Shown: positions 10,132 to 21,149 of the stretch, piece by piece
Layout: each line of letters begins with the position of its first letter
Position numbering within the stretch: position 1 is the first letter of the stretch
Assembly: GCF_001280065.1 (NCBI RefSeq)
Contig: NZ_LGEA01000080.1
Location: 104,940-168,939, forward strand
Direction of reading: 5' to 3'
Length of the DNA stretch: 64,000 bases
Source of the DNA: Streptomyces sp. NRRL B-1140
GTDB taxonomy: Bacteria > Actinomycetota > Actinomycetes > Streptomycetales > Streptomycetaceae
Translations under genes and position numbers: made by a program
The notes under the pieces: model-generated
Database searches by the model: none
The model's input: only the letters and a program-made list of their open reading frames with translations
Told to the model about the DNA's origin: nothing

Positions 10132-12632
10132 CCGTGACCACCAGCTCTCCCTCCGGCGGGGGAGAAGCGGCGGTCCCGCCGGAGGACCTCGTGTCGCTGA
10201 CGATCGACGGCGCCGAGATCAGCGTGCCCAAGGGCACCCTGGTCATCCGGGCCGCCGAACAGCTCGGCATCGAGATCCCCCGGTTCTGCGACCACCCCCT
10301 GCTCGACCCGGCCGGTGCCTGCCGGCAGTGCATCGTCGAGGTCGAGGGCCAGCGCAAGCCCATGGCGTCCTGCACGATCACCTGTACGGACGGGATGGTC
10401 GTCAAGACTCACCTCACCTCCCCGGTCGCCGAAAAGGCCCAGAAGGGTGTGATGGAGCTCCTGCTCATCAACCACCCGCTGGACTGCCCGGTCTGCGACA
10501 AGGGCGGTGAGTGCCCGCTGCAGAACCAGGCCATGTCGCACGGCGACGCCGACTCCCGCTTCGAGGGCCGCAAGCGGACCTACGAGAAGCCCGTCCCGAT
10601 CTCCACACAGGTGCTGCTCGACCGCGAACGGTGCGTGCTGTGCGCCCGCTGCACCCGGTTCTCCAACCAGGTCGCGGGCGACCCGATGATCGAGCTGATC
10701 GAGCGGGGCGCGCTCCAGCAGGTCGGCACCGGCGAGGGCGACCCGTTCGAGTCGTACTTCTCCGGCAACACCATCCAGATCTGCCCCGTGGGAGCGCTGA
10801 CCTCGGCGGCGTACCGATTCCGCTCCCGCCCCTTCGACCTGGTGTCCTCCCCGTCGGTGTGCGAGCACTGCTCCGGCGGCTGCGCCACCCGCACCGACCA
10901 CCGCCGCGGCAAGGTCATGCGGCGACTGGCGGCCGACGACCCCGAGGTCAACGAGGAGTGGATCTGCGACAAGGGGCGGTTCGGCTTCCGGTACGCGCAG
11001 CAGCGCGACCGGCTCGAGACGCCGCTGGTGCGCAACGCCGAGGGCGAGCTGGAGCCCGCCTCCTGGCCCGAGGCGCTGCAGATCGCGGCCCAGGGGCTGC
11101 TGGCCTCCCGGGGCCGCACCGGCGTCCTGACCGGCGGCCGCCTCACCGTCGAGGACGCCTACGCGTACAGCAAGTTCGCGCGCGTGGCGCTCGACACCAA
11201 CGACATCGACTTCCGCGCGCGCGTGCACAGCAGCGAGGAGGCCGACTTCCTCGCCGCGCAGATCGCCGGGCGTGGCCGGGACCTCGACGGCACGGGCGTC
11301 ACGTACACCGCGCTGGAGAAGGCCCCGGCCGTCCTGCTCGTCGGGTTCGAGGCGGAGGAGGAGGCGCCCGGCGTCTTCCTGCGGCTGCGCAAGGCATGGC
11401 GGGGGCACGGGCAGAAGGTCTACTCCCTGGCCACACACGCCACGCGCGGTCTGGAGAAGGCCGGCGGCACGCTGCTCCCGGCGGCCCCCGGCACCGAGAC
11501 CGAGTGGCTGGACGCGCTCGCGAGCGGTGCCGGCCTGGAGGACGACGGTGCGCTCGCCGCCGAGGCGCTGCGCGCCGAGGGCGCGGTGATCGTCGTCGGC
11601 GAGCGGCTGGCGGCCGTGGCCGGCGGGCTCACCGCCGCCGGCCGCACCGCCGCCGCGACCGGGGCCCGGCTGGTGTGGATCCCGCGCCGGGCCGGGGAAC
11701 GCGGCGCGATCGAGGCGGGCGCGCTGCCCTCGCTGCTGCCGGGCGGGCGCCCGGCCACCGACCCGCGCGCGCGGGACGAGGTCGCCGCCGTCTGGGGCGT
11801 CGCGGGGCTTCCGCACCGCTACGGCCGTGACACCGGCCAGATCGTGGAGGCCGCCGCGACCGGTGAACTCCAGGCCCTGCTGGTGGCGGGTGTGGAGATC
11901 GCCGATCTGCCCGACCCGGCACGCGCGCGTGCGGCGCTGGACGAAGTGGGCTTCCTCGTCTCGCTGGAGCTGCGGCCGAGCGAGATCAGCCGCAAGGCCG
12001 ATGTCGTCCTGCCCGTCGCGGCGGTCGCCGAGAAGGCCGGCACCTTCCTCAACTGGGAAGGCCGCATCCGCTTCTTCGAGGCGGCACTCAAGCCCGACCA
12101 GATGACCCGACGCCCGGCTCCCACCGACGCGCGTGTGCTGCAGATGCTGGCAGACGCCATGGACGTCCATCTCGGGCTGCCGGACCTGCGTACCGTGCGC
12201 GGCGAGATCGACCGGCTCGGCGCCTGGGACGGACCGCGGGCCGGAGAGCCCCTGGAGACCGCTGCCGCGCTGCCGAGGCCGGCCATCGGAGAAGCCGTCC
12301 TCGCCGGGCACCGGCTGCTGCTCGACCAGGGCGTCCTCCAGCAGGGCGACGAGGCCCTCGCCGGAACCCGGCACGCGGCATGGGCGCGCGTGTCGTCCGC
12401 GACGGCCGCCGAGGCGGGCGTGAAGGACGGCGACCTGCTCGCGGTGACCGGACCGCGGGGCGTGGTGGAACTCCCGCTCCGGATCAGCGACATGCCCGAC
12501 CGGGTCGTGTGGCTGCCACTGAACTCCACCGGCGGCGGTGTCGCCTCCGACACCGGGGCGCGGCCCGGCTCCCTCGTCCGCATCGGCCCGGCGACGCTCG
12601 CCGGCGAGGCCCCCAAGGAGGTGGAGGCATGA
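10128..12632 (+). CDS. nuoG: NADH-quinone oxidoreductase subunit G
   Basis: An 834-residue large subunit that carries most iron-sulfur clusters of the peripheral arm. The N-terminal [2Fe-2S] ligands run from [16 protein letters not shown] to the Cys of PMASC. The H-x3-C-x2-C-x5-C site is [15 protein letters not shown] [4Fe-4S] site follows in CVLCARC with a distal ICPVG. A further four-Cys set, CEHCSGGC plus the Cys of WICDKG, is the extra N7-type site found in some bacteria. The C-terminal molybdopterin-like domain looks eroded, as is usual in complex I. Translation is coupled on both sides. Confidence 0.96.
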
Positions 12633-14029
12633 GCCTTCAAGGAGGCGGCGGCATCAGCCCGTACCTCGCCGCGGAAGACCTCTCGATGTTCGGCACCGAC
12701 CCGTGGTGGCTGGTCGCCATCAAGGCGGTGTTCTGCTTCGCCTTCCTGATGGTGACCGTGCTGGTGTCCATCGTCATGGAGCGCAAGGTCGTCGCCTGGA
12801 TGCAGCTGCGCATCGGCCCCAACCGGCACGGCCCCTGGGGCATGCTCCAGTCGCTCGCCGACGGCATCAAGCTGATGCTCAAGGAGGACGTCGTCGTCAA
12901 ACGCGCGGACAAGGTGGTGTACGTCCTCGCGCCGATCGTCGCGGCCATCCCGGCCTTCATGGCGATCGCGGTGATCCCCTTCGGCCCGGCCGGCAACGAG
13001 ATCTCGATCTTCGGCCAGCGCACCACGATGCAGCTCACCGACCTGCCGATCGCGATGCTCTACATCCTCGCGGTCGCCTCGGTCGGCATCTACGGCATCG
13101 TGCTCGCGGGCTGGAGCTCCGGTTCGACGTACCCGCTGCTGGGCGGCCTGCGCTCCTGCGCGCAGATGATCTCCTACGAGATCGCGATGGGCGCCGCCTT
13201 CGCCTCGGTCTTCCTGTACTCGGGGTCGATGTCGACCTCGACGATCGTCGAGCAGCAGGCCGACCGCTGGTACATCGTGCTGCTGCCGGTCTCCTTCGTC
13301 ATCTACATCGTCACGATGGTCGGCGAGACCAACCGCGCACCCTTCGACATGCCGGAGTCCGAGGGCGACCTGGTCGGCGGCTTCAACACCGAGTACTCGT
13401 CGATCAAGTTCGCGATGTTCATGCTCGCCGAGTACGTCAACATGGTGACCGTCTCGGCCGTCGCCACCACGCTGTTCCTCGGCGGCTGGCGGGCCCCCTG
13501 GCCGATCAGCACCTTCTGGGAGGGCGCCAACCACGGCTGGTGGCCGCTGCTGTGGTTCACCGTCAAGGTCCAGCTGCTGCTGTTCATGTTCATCTGGATC
13601 CGCGGCACCCTCCCGCGCGTGCGCTACGACCAGCTGATGAAGCTCGGCTGGAAGGTCCTCATCCCGGTCTCGCTGGTGTGGCTGATGCTCGTCGCGAGCG
13701 TGCGGGCCTTCCGCAACGAGGGCTACGACTTCGCCGACATCGCCCTGTACGTGGGCGGCGGCGTGCTCGCCCTGCTGCTGCTCTCCTTCGTCGCCGACAT
13801 GTTCCGCGAGAAGGCCAAGAAGGCCGAGCAGCCGGCCGACACCCCGGCCGCCTTCGACCCGATGGCGGGCGGATTCCCCGTACCGCCCCTGCCCGGACAG
13901 GAACTACCGCCGGTCCCCCGCCGCCGCTCACGCCGTGAGCGGGAGCTGATTGTCAGTGGTGGGCCCGATACTCAGAGTGACGAATCTCTGGGCGGAACTA
14001 CGGATGGAAAGGAGGCGTCCGATGGCTGA
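12629..14029 (+). CDS. nuoH: NADH-quinone oxidoreductase subunit H
   Basis: A 466-residue membrane subunit joining the two arms of complex I; it forms the entrance to the quinone chamber. It has about eight hydrophobic helices and the conserved [21 protein letters not shown] and [25 protein letters not shown] loops. The last 75 or so residues, after [16 protein letters not shown], are a polar Pro/Arg-rich cytoplasmic tail that is longer than in proteobacterial NuoH. The stop lies just inside the nuoI start. Confidence 0.96.
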   Translation: MSLQGGGGISPYLAAEDLSMFGTDPWWLVAIKAVFCFAFLMVTVLVSIVMERKVVAWMQLRIGPNRHGPWGMLQSLADGIKLMLKEDVVVKRADKVVYVLAPIVAAIPAFMAIAVIPFGPAGNEISIFGQRTTMQLTDLPIAMLYILAVASVGIYGIVLAGWSSGSTYPLLGGLRSCAQMISYEIAMGAAFASVFLYSGSMSTSTIVEQQADRWYIVLLPVSFVIYIVTMVGETNRAPFDMPESEGDLVGGFNTEYSSIKFAMFMLAEYVNMVTVSAVATTLFLGGWRAPWPISTFWEGANHGWWPLLWFTVKVQLLLFMFIWIRGTLPRVRYDQLMKLGWKVLIPVSLVWLMLVASVRAFRNEGYDFADIALYVGGGVLALLLLSFVADMFREKAKKAEQPADTPAAFDPMAGGFPVPPLPGQELPPVPRRRSRRERELIVSGGPDTQSDESLGGTTDGKEASDG

Positions 14030-14687
14030 GGAACTCGAGCGTTCGCAGGGTGAGGAACCCAAGGACACCAAGCCCGGTTTCCAGAACCCCGTGGCCGGCT
14101 TCGGCGTGACCTTCAAGGCCATGTTCAAGAAGCGGCTGACCGAGCAGTACCCCGAGCAGCAGAAGACCACGGCTCCGCGCTTCCACGGACGGCACCAGCT
14201 CAACCGCCATCCGGACGGCCTGGAGAAGTGCGTCGGCTGTGAACTGTGCGCCTGGGCCTGCCCCGCCGACGCGATCTATGTGGAGGGGGCGGACAACACC
14301 GACGAGGAGCGCTACTCGCCGGGCGAGCGGTACGGCCGCGTCTACCAGATCAACTACGCCCGCTGCATCCTGTGCGGCCTGTGCATCGAGGCCTGCCCCA
14401 CCCGGGCGCTCACGATGACCAACGAGTTCGAACTGGCCGACTCCAGCCGGGCCAACCTCATCTACACCAAGGAGCAGCTGCTCGCCGGTCTGGAGGAGGG
14501 CATGGTCGACTCGCCCCACGCCATCTACCCCGGCACGGACGAACAGGACTACTACCGGGGCCTGGTGACGGAGGCCGCGCCCGGCACCGAGCGGCAGGTC
14601 GCCCACTCCAAGGTCGAGGTCGTGCAGGAGGCCGACTCGACCTTCGGCGGGACGGAACCGGCCTCGGAGAGGGTGATCGGGCGATGA
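14022..14687 (+). CDS. nuoI: NADH-quinone oxidoreductase subunit I
   Basis: A 221-residue ferredoxin-like subunit with two [4Fe-4S] clusters (N6a and N6b) that link NuoG to NuoB. Both C-x2-C-x2-C-x3-C-P motifs are intact: [12 protein letters not shown] and [12 protein letters not shown]. The start at 14022 is preferred for the AAAGGAGG site 6-13 nt upstream; the same frame is open to 13950. It overlaps the nuoH stop by 8 nt, and its stop overlaps nuoJ. Confidence 0.97.
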   Translation: MAEELERSQGEEPKDTKPGFQNPVAGFGVTFKAMFKKRLTEQYPEQQKTTAPRFHGRHQLNRHPDGLEKCVGCELCAWACPADAIYVEGADNTDEERYSPGERYGRVYQINYARCILCGLCIEACPTRALTMTNEFELADSSRANLIYTKEQLLAGLEEGMVDSPHAIYPGTDEQDYYRGLVTEAAPGTERQVAHSKVEVVQEADSTFGGTEPASERVIGR

Positions 14688-15526
14688 CCACCCAGCTCGC
14701 CGCCTACTCCACCTCCACCGGAGAGGCCGTCCAGTTCTGGATCCTCGGCACCGTCGCGGTGATCGGCGCCCTGTGCACCATCCTCATGAAGCGGGCCGTG
14801 CACAGCGCGCTCTGCCTCGCCGGGACCATGATCGTCCTGGCGGTGTTCTACCTCGCCAACGGCGCCTACTTCCTGGGCGTCGTCCAGATCATCGTCTACA
14901 CCGGCGCGATCATGATGCTGTTCCTGTTCGTCGTGATGCTCGTCGGCGTCACCGCGGCGGACTCCCTGAAGGAGACCATCAAGGGCCAGCGCTGGCTGGC
15001 CCTGCTGTGCGGCCTCGGCTTCGGAGTCCTGCTGATCGGCGGCATCGGCAACGCGTCCCTGTCGGAGTTCAACGGCATCGGCCAGGCGAACGCCGGAGGA
15101 AACGTGGAGGGCCTCGCCGCCCTCATCTTCACCAAGTACGTCTTCGCGTTCGAGATCACCGGCGCCCTGCTCATCACGGCCGCCGTCGGCGCCATGGTCC
15201 TCACCCACCGCGAGCGCACCGAGCGGGCCAAGACGCAGCGGGAGCTCGCCGAGGAGCGCGTGCGCGAGGGCAAGTACCTGCCGCCGCTGCCGGCGCCCGG
15301 TGTGTACGCCCGGCACAACGCGGTCGACATCGCGGGCCTGCTGCCCGACGGCACCCCGTCCGACCTCACCGTCAGCAAGACCCTGCGCGAGCGCGGCCAG
15401 ATCCGTGACGTGTCGCGGGAGGCGCTCAACGACCTCAAGGCCCTGGAGCAGCGGTCGGAGGAGCGTCTGGAGCGCAGGGCGGTCGGGCCGGCGAAGTTCC
15501 AGCGGTCCGAGGAGGCGTCCAAGTGA
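14684..15526 (+). CDS. nuoJ: NADH-quinone oxidoreductase subunit J
   Basis: A 280-residue membrane subunit with five helices in its first 175 residues. The [22 protein letters not shown] segment, the third helix and a hallmark of NuoJ, is present. The C-terminal 95 or so residues are charged and cytoplasmic ([18 protein letters not shown] onward), an extension typical of actinobacteria. It is coupled to nuoI and nuoK by 4-nt overlaps. Confidence 0.95.
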   Translation: MTTQLAAYSTSTGEAVQFWILGTVAVIGALCTILMKRAVHSALCLAGTMIVLAVFYLANGAYFLGVVQIIVYTGAIMMLFLFVVMLVGVTAADSLKETIKGQRWLALLCGLGFGVLLIGGIGNASLSEFNGIGQANAGGNVEGLAALIFTKYVFAFEITGALLITAAVGAMVLTHRERTERAKTQRELAEERVREGKYLPPLPAPGVYARHNAVDIAGLLPDGTPSDLTVSKTLRERGQIRDVSREALNDLKALEQRSEERLERRAVGPAKFQRSEEASK

Positions 15527-15822
15527 ACCCCGTCAACTACCTCTACCTCGCGGCCCTGTTGTTCACGATCGGCGCCACCGGTGTGCTGATCAGGCGCAAC
15601 GCGATCGTCGTGTTCATGTGCATCGAGCTCATGCTCAACGCCTGCAACCTCGCGTTCGTCGCCTTCTCCCGCATGCACGGCAACCTCGACGGGCAGATCA
15701 TCGCCTTCTTCACGATGGTCGTCGCCGCCGCCGAGGTCGTGGTCGGGCTCGCGATCATCGTGTCCCTGTTCCGTGCCCGCCACTCGGCCTCGGTCGACGA
15801 CGCCAGCCTGATGAAGCTGTAA
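15523..15822 (+). CDS. nuoK: NADH-quinone oxidoreductase subunit K
   Basis: A 99-residue, three-helix membrane subunit homologous to MrpC. The buried glutamates used in proton transfer are visible in [16 protein letters not shown] (helix 2) and in the [11 protein letters not shown] segment (helix 3). It has a GTG start overlapping nuoJ and ends 15 nt before nuoL. Confidence 0.96.
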   Translation: MNPVNYLYLAALLFTIGATGVLIRRNAIVVFMCIELMLNACNLAFVAFSRMHGNLDGQIIAFFTMVVAAAEVVVGLAIIVSLFRARHSASVDDASLMKL

Positions 15823-15837
15823 GGGGTCGGAAGAATC

Positions 15838-17802
15838 GTGGAGAACCTCATTGCGCTGCTGGTGGCGGCGCCCCTGCTCGGAGCGGCGGTCCTGCTGTGC
15901 GGCGGCCGGCGGCTGGACGCCGTCGGCCACTGGCTCGGCACCGCGCTCGCGGCCGTCTCCTTCGTGCTCGGCCTGGTGCTGTTCACCGACATGCTGGGCC
16001 GGGGCGCCGAGAACCGCGTCCTGAGCCAGCACCTGTTCAGCTGGATCCCGGTCGAGGGCTTCCAGGCGGACGTCGCCTTCCAGCTCGACCAGCTGTCCAT
16101 GACGTTCGTGCTGCTGATCACGGGCGTCGGATCGCTGATCCACCTGTACTCCGTCGGGTACATGGAGCACGACGAGCGGCGCCGCCGCTTCTTCGGCTAT
16201 CTGAACCTGTTCCTCGCGGCGATGCTGATCCTCGTCCTCGCCGACAACTACCTGCTGCTGTACGTCGGCTGGGAAGGCGTCGGTCTCGCCTCCTACCTGC
16301 TGATCGGCTTCTGGCAGCACAAGCCCAGCGCCGCCACGGCCGCGAAGAAGGCCTTCCTGGTCAACCGCGTCGGCGACATGGGCCTGTCGATCGCGATCAT
16401 GCTGATGTTCCTGTGGTTCGGCACCTTCGCCTTCGGGCCGGTGCTCGGCGACCACGGCGAGGCCGGGCTCGCCGGTGCCGCCGGTGAGGACAAGCTGACC
16501 GCCATCGCGCTGATGCTCCTGCTCGCCGCCTGCGGCAAGTCCGCCCAGGTGCCGCTGCAGTCCTGGCTCGGGGACGCGATGGAGGGCCCGACCCCGGTCT
16601 CGGCCCTCATCCACGCCGCGACCATGGTGACGGCGGGCGTCTACCTGATCGTCCGCTCCGCGGCCGTCTTCAACGGCGCCCCGGACGCACAACTGGTCGT
16701 CACCATCGTCGGCGCGGTCACGCTGCTGTTCGGTGCGATCGTCGGTTGCGCGAAGGACGACATCAAGAAGGCCCTGGCCGGGTCGACCATGTCGCAGATC
16801 GGCTACATGATCCTCGCCGCGGGCCTCGGCCCCATCGGCTACGTCTTCGCGATCATGCACCTGGTGACGCACGGCTTCTTCAAGGCCGGGCTGTTCCTCG
16901 GCGCCGGCTCGGTCATGCACGGCATGAACGACGAGGTCGACATGCGCCGCTACGGCGGCTTGCGGAAGTACATGCCGGTCACCTTCGTCACCTTCGGCCT
17001 CGGCTACCTGGCCATCATCGGCTTCCCGGGCCTGTCCGGCTTCTTCTCCAAGGACAAGATCATCGAGGCAGCGTTCGCCAAGGGCGGCACCGAGGGCTGG
17101 ATCCTCGGCGCCTGCGCCCTGCTCGGCGCGGCGATCACGGCGTTCTACATGACGCGCGTGATGCTGATGACGTTCTTCGGCGAGGAGCGCTGGCGCAACG
17201 CCCCGACGCCGTCCCCGGCCCGGCCGGACGTGGAGCCCGCCGCCGAGACGCGCGGCGAGTACACCCCGCCGCACCCGCACGAGTCGCCCAGGATCATGAC
17301 GGTCCCGATGATCGTGCTGGCCGTCGGATCGGTGGCCGGAGGTGCGTTCTTCAGCATCGGCGACCGGTTCATGCACTGGCTGGAGCCCGTCACCGGACAC
17401 AGCCACGGCAACCCGCCGATCAGCGCGGGCGTGGTCACCGGCGCGACCGTCGCCTGCATGATCATCGGCGTCGCCCTCGCGTGGGCCCAGTACGGCCGCC
17501 GCCCCGTCCCGGCCGTCGCCCCGCGCGGCTCGCTGCTCACCCGGGCCGCCCGGCGCGATCTGCTCCAGGACGACTTCAACCACGTCGTCCTGGTCCGCGG
17601 CGGCGAGCACCTCACGCGGTCCCTGGTCTACGTCGACCACACCCTGGTCGACGGCGTCGTCAACGGCACGGCGGCCTCGGTCGGCGGCCTCTCCGGGCGG
17701 ATGCGCAGGCTGCAGAACGGCTTCGCCCGCTCCTACGCGGTCTCGATGTTCGGCGGCGCCGCGGTCATCGTCGCCGCGACCCTGCTGATGAGGGCGGTCT
17801 GA
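15838..17802 (+). CDS. nuoL: NADH-quinone oxidoreductase subunit L
   Basis: A 654-residue, antiporter-like, proton-pumping subunit at the far end of the membrane arm. Conserved antiporter motifs include [32 protein letters not shown] with the key Glu, [31 protein letters not shown] with the broken-helix Lys/His residues, and [13 protein letters not shown]. The long C-terminal part should form the lateral helix. The GTG start is preceded by AAGGGG. nuoM follows after 5 nt. Confidence 0.97.
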   Translation: MENLIALLVAAPLLGAAVLLCGGRRLDAVGHWLGTALAAVSFVLGLVLFTDMLGRGAENRVLSQHLFSWIPVEGFQADVAFQLDQLSMTFVLLITGVGSLIHLYSVGYMEHDERRRRFFGYLNLFLAAMLILVLADNYLLLYVGWEGVGLASYLLIGFWQHKPSAATAAKKAFLVNRVGDMGLSIAIMLMFLWFGTFAFGPVLGDHGEAGLAGAAGEDKLTAIALMLLLAACGKSAQVPLQSWLGDAMEGPTPVSALIHAATMVTAGVYLIVRSAAVFNGAPDAQLVVTIVGAVTLLFGAIVGCAKDDIKKALAGSTMSQIGYMILAAGLGPIGYVFAIMHLVTHGFFKAGLFLGAGSVMHGMNDEVDMRRYGGLRKYMPVTFVTFGLGYLAIIGFPGLSGFFSKDKIIEAAFAKGGTEGWILGACALLGAAITAFYMTRVMLMTFFGEERWRNAPTPSPARPDVEPAAETRGEYTPPHPHESPRIMTVPMIVLAVGSVAGGAFFSIGDRFMHWLEPVTGHSHGNPPISAGVVTGATVACMIIGVALAWAQYGRRPVPAVAPRGSLLTRAARRDLLQDDFNHVVLVRGGEHLTRSLVYVDHTLVDGVVNGTAASVGGLSGRMRRLQNGFARSYAVSMFGGAAVIVAATLLMRAV

Positions 17803-17807
17803 TACCG

Positions 17808-19379
17808 ATGTCCTTTCCTCTGCTGACAGCGACAGCGGCGCTCCCGGCCGTCGGGGCGATCGCCACGGCCGCCGTACCGGCCGCGCAGCGCACCGCCGCC
17901 AAGTGGCTGGCGCTGCTCTTCTCGCTCGCCACGCTCGTCCTGGCGATCACCGTTCTGGTCCGTTTCGACCCGGACGGCGACCGCTACCAGCTCACCGAGT
18001 CCCACGCCTGGATCGCCGACTTCGGCGTCCGCTACGAACTGGGCGTGGACGGCATCGGCGTTGCGCTCATCGCGCTCACGGCGCTGCTGATCCCCTTCAT
18101 CATCCTGGCGGGCTGGCACGACGCCGACCCCCTGGAGACCGGCAGCAGCCGCTGGCGGCCGACGCAGGGCTTCTTCGCCCTGATCCTCGGCGTCGAGGCG
18201 ATGGTGATCCTCTCCTTCGAGGCCACCGACGTCTTCCTCTTCTACATCTTCTTCGAAGCCATGCTGATCCCGATGTACTTCCTCATCGGCGGCTTCGGGG
18301 ACCGTGCCCACGAGCACGGCGAGAAGGCGGCGGCGACACAACGCTCGTACGCGGCCGTGAAGTTCCTCCTCTACAACCTGGTCGGCGGTCTGATCATGCT
18401 GGCCGCGGTGATCGGCCTGTACGTGGTCGCCGGGAACTTCTCGCTCCAGGAGATCGCCGAGGCCCGCGCCAACGGCACGCTCGACATGGCGACCAACACC
18501 GAACGCTGGCTGTTCCTGGGCTTCTTCTTCGCGTTCGCGGTGAAGGCGCCGCTGTGGCCGCTGCACACCTGGCTGCCCAACGCCATGCAGGAGTCCACCG
18601 CCCCGGTCGCCGTGCTCATCACGGCGGTCGTCGACAAGGTCGGCACCTTCGCGATGCTCCGCTTCTGCCTCCAGCTGTTCCCGGAGGCCAGCAAGTGGGC
18701 CACGCCCGCCATCCTCGTCCTCGCCCTGATCAGCATCATCTACGGGGCGCTGCTCGCGGTCGGCCAGCGGGACATCAAGCGGCTGGTGGCGTACGCGTCG
18801 ATCTCCCACTTCGGCTTCATCATCATGGGCATCTTCGCGATGACCAGCCAGGGCCAGTCCGGCGCGACGCTCTACATGATCAACCACGGCATCTCGACGG
18901 CCGCGCTGATGCTGGTGGCGGGCTTCCTGATCTCCCGGCGCGGCTCACGGCTCATCGCCGACTACGGCGGCGTGCAGAAGGTCGCCCCGGTGCTCGCCGG
19001 CACGTTCCTGATCGGCAGCCTCGCGACCCTGTCCCTGCCGGGGCTGGCGCCGTTCGTCAGTGAGTTCCTGGTCCTGGTCGGCACGTTCACGCGCTACCCG
19101 GTGATCGGCATTATCGCCACCTTCGGCATCGTCCTGGCCGCGCTCTACACCCTCGTCCTCTACCAGCGGACGATGACGGGCCCGGTGAAACCGGAGGTCT
19201 CCGCGATGCCCGACCTCCGGATCCGTGAGATCGCGGTGGTCGCCCCGCTGGTCGTCCTGCTGATCTTCCTGGGCGTCTACCCGAAGCCCGTCACGCAGAT
19301 CATCGATCCGGCGGTCAAGCAGACCATGTCCGACGTACAGAAGAAGGACCCCCAGCCCGAGGTGGAGGCGGCCAAGTGA
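17808..19379 (+). CDS. nuoM: NADH-quinone oxidoreductase subunit M
   Basis: A 523-residue antiporter-like proton-pumping subunit. It has FLFYIFFEAMLIPMYFLIG with the conserved Glu, the loop KAPLWPLHTWLPNAMQESTAP with the helix-break Lys/His, and YASISHFGFIIMGIF. The length is normal and about 14 hydrophobic segments are visible. There is no clear ribosome site, so translation presumably re-initiates after nuoL 5 nt upstream. The stop overlaps the nuoN GTG. Confidence 0.97.
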   Translation: MSFPLLTATAALPAVGAIATAAVPAAQRTAAKWLALLFSLATLVLAITVLVRFDPDGDRYQLTESHAWIADFGVRYELGVDGIGVALIALTALLIPFIILAGWHDADPLETGSSRWRPTQGFFALILGVEAMVILSFEATDVFLFYIFFEAMLIPMYFLIGGFGDRAHEHGEKAAATQRSYAAVKFLLYNLVGGLIMLAAVIGLYVVAGNFSLQEIAEARANGTLDMATNTERWLFLGFFFAFAVKAPLWPLHTWLPNAMQESTAPVAVLITAVVDKVGTFAMLRFCLQLFPEASKWATPAILVLALISIIYGALLAVGQRDIKRLVAYASISHFGFIIMGIFAMTSQGQSGATLYMINHGISTAALMLVAGFLISRRGSRLIADYGGVQKVAPVLAGTFLIGSLATLSLPGLAPFVSEFLVLVGTFTRYPVIGIIATFGIVLAALYTLVLYQRTMTGPVKPEVSAMPDLRIREIAVVAPLVVLLIFLGVYPKPVTQIIDPAVKQTMSDVQKKDPQPEVEAAK

Positions 19380-21025
19380 GCGCAACAGCCGTCCACAGCC
19401 TGTGGACAACGGCGGCCGACCCGATCTCGAAGATCGACGCGCCGAAGATCGAGTACGGGCAGCTAGCCCCCACCCTGATCATCGTCGGCGCGGCGATCGT
19501 CGGGATCCTGGTCGAGGCGTTCGTCCCGCGTAAATCGCGTTACTACGTCCAGATGTTCGTCTCCGTCGTCGCGATCGCGGCCGCCTTCGCCGCGGTCGTC
19601 GCACTCGCGGCCGACGGATACGGCACCACCAAGGCGCGCATCGCGGCGATGGGCGCGATCGCCGTCGACGGACCGGCCCTGTTCCTGCAGGGCACGATCC
19701 TGCTTGCGGCCCTGGTGGGCCTGTTCACCTTCGCCGAGCGGCGCCTGGACCCGGAGGCGCACGGCAACCGCGTGGACTCCTTCGCCGCGCAGGCCGCCTC
19801 CGTACCGGGCAGCGAGAGCGAGAAGGCCGCGGTCAAGGCCGGGTTCACCACCACCGAGGTCTTCCCGCTGCTGATGTTCGCGGTCGCCGGCATGCTGATC
19901 TTCCCGGCGGCCAACGACCTGCTGACGCTGTTCGTCGCGCTGGAAGTCCTCTCCCTGCCGCTGTACCTGCTGTGCGCCCTGGCCCGGCGCAAGCGGCTCA
20001 TGTCGCAGGAGGCGGCGGTCAAGTACTTCCTGCTGGGCGCCTTCGCCTCCGCGTTCACCCTGTTCGGCATCGCGCTGCTCTACGGCTACGCGGGCTCGAT
20101 GTCGTACGCCACGATCGCGCAGGTCGTCGACGGCACCGTGCAGGACGTCAACCCGGCGCTCGCCGACACCATGGGCAACGACGCGTTGCTGCTGATCGGC
20201 GCCGCGCTGCTGGTGATGGGCCTGCTGTTCAAGGTGGGCGCGGTGCCGTTCCACATGTGGACGCCGGACGTCTACCAGGGCGCTCCGACGCCGGTGACCG
20301 GCTTCATGGCGGCGGCTACGAAGGTGGCGGCGTTCGGCGCGCTGCTGCGGCTGCTGTACGTCGTGCTGCCGGGCCTGCGCTGGGACTGGCGGCCGGTCAT
20401 GTGGGCCGTCGCCATCGTCACCATGCTGGGCGGCGCGATCGTCGCGATCACGCAGACGGACATCAAGCGGCTGCTGGCGTACTCGTCGATCGCGCACGCC
20501 GGGTTCATCCTGGCGGGTGTCATCGCGACCACGCCCGACGGTGTCTCGTCGGTGCTGTTCTACCTGGCCGCGTACTCGTTCGTGACGATCGGCGCCTTCG
20601 CGGTGGTCACGCTCGTCCGCGACGCCGGGGGCGAGGCGACGCACCTGTCCAAGTGGGCGGGGCTCGGGCGCAGGTCCCCGCTGGTGGCGGCGGTCTTCGC
20701 GGTGTTCCTGCTGGCCTTCGCCGGCATTCCGCTGACGTCCGGCTTCGCCGGGAAGTTCGCCGTGTTCAAGGCGGCGGCGGAGGGCGGGGCGGCCCCGCTC
20801 GTCGTGATCGGTGTGATCTCGTCGGCGATCGCGGCGTTCTTCTACATCCGCGTCATCGTGCTGATGTTCTTCAGCGAGCCGCGGCCGGAGGGCCCGACGG
20901 TGGCCGTGCCGTCGCCCCTGACGATGACGGCGATCGGCGTGGGCGTTGCGGTCACGGTGGTGCTGGGCGTGGCGCCGCAGTACTTCCTGGATCTGGCGGG
21001 GCAGGCGGGGGTGTTCGTGCGCTGA
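19376..21025 (+). CDS. nuoN: NADH-quinone oxidoreductase subunit N
   Basis: A 549-residue antiporter-like subunit and last gene of the operon. It shows FVALEVLSLPLYLLCAL with the conserved Glu, KVGAVPFHMWTPDVYQGAPTPVTGFMAA, and YSSIAHAGFILAG. The GTG start overlaps the nuoM stop. Codons 6-12 contain the palindrome GTCCACA-N3-TGTGGAC, which includes an exact Streptomyces DnaA box (19401-19409). A strong hairpin at 21042 closes the operon. Confidence 0.97.
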   Translation: MSATAVHSLWTTAADPISKIDAPKIEYGQLAPTLIIVGAAIVGILVEAFVPRKSRYYVQMFVSVVAIAAAFAAVVALAADGYGTTKARIAAMGAIAVDGPALFLQGTILLAALVGLFTFAERRLDPEAHGNRVDSFAAQAASVPGSESEKAAVKAGFTTTEVFPLLMFAVAGMLIFPAANDLLTLFVALEVLSLPLYLLCALARRKRLMSQEAAVKYFLLGAFASAFTLFGIALLYGYAGSMSYATIAQVVDGTVQDVNPALADTMGNDALLLIGAALLVMGLLFKVGAVPFHMWTPDVYQGAPTPVTGFMAAATKVAAFGALLRLLYVVLPGLRWDWRPVMWAVAIVTMLGGAIVAITQTDIKRLLAYSSIAHAGFILAGVIATTPDGVSSVLFYLAAYSFVTIGAFAVVTLVRDAGGEATHLSKWAGLGRRSPLVAAVFAVFLLAFAGIPLTSGFAGKFAVFKAAAEGGAAPLVVIGVISSAIAAFFYIRVIVLMFFSEPRPEGPTVAVPSPLTMTAIGVGVAVTVVLGVAPQYFLDLAGQAGVFVR

Positions 21026-21041
21026 CGCTCCGCTTGCCGTG

Positions 21042-21086
21042 CGACAGCGGCCCGGTTTCCCTACAGGGGGAGCCGGGCCGCTGTCG
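21042..21086 (+). terminator. Hairpin terminator of the nuo operon
   Basis: A 14-bp perfect stem (21042-21055 with 21073-21086) whose 17-nt loop can extend the pairing (TCCC with GGGA). It lies 17 nt after the nuoN stop and before the convergent FtsX permease gene. Confidence 0.8.
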
Positions 21087-21149
21087 TGCGGGCCGGGCTG
21101 TCACTCGTCGGGTTGCGTCACGGCCCGCGGGTGCTGGTGTACGCGCGGG

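Noticed and set aside
13950..14021. Upstream start for nuoI
   Set aside because: It would overlap nuoH by 80 nt, while the 14022 start has an AAAGGAGG site and matches the usual NuoI N-terminus.
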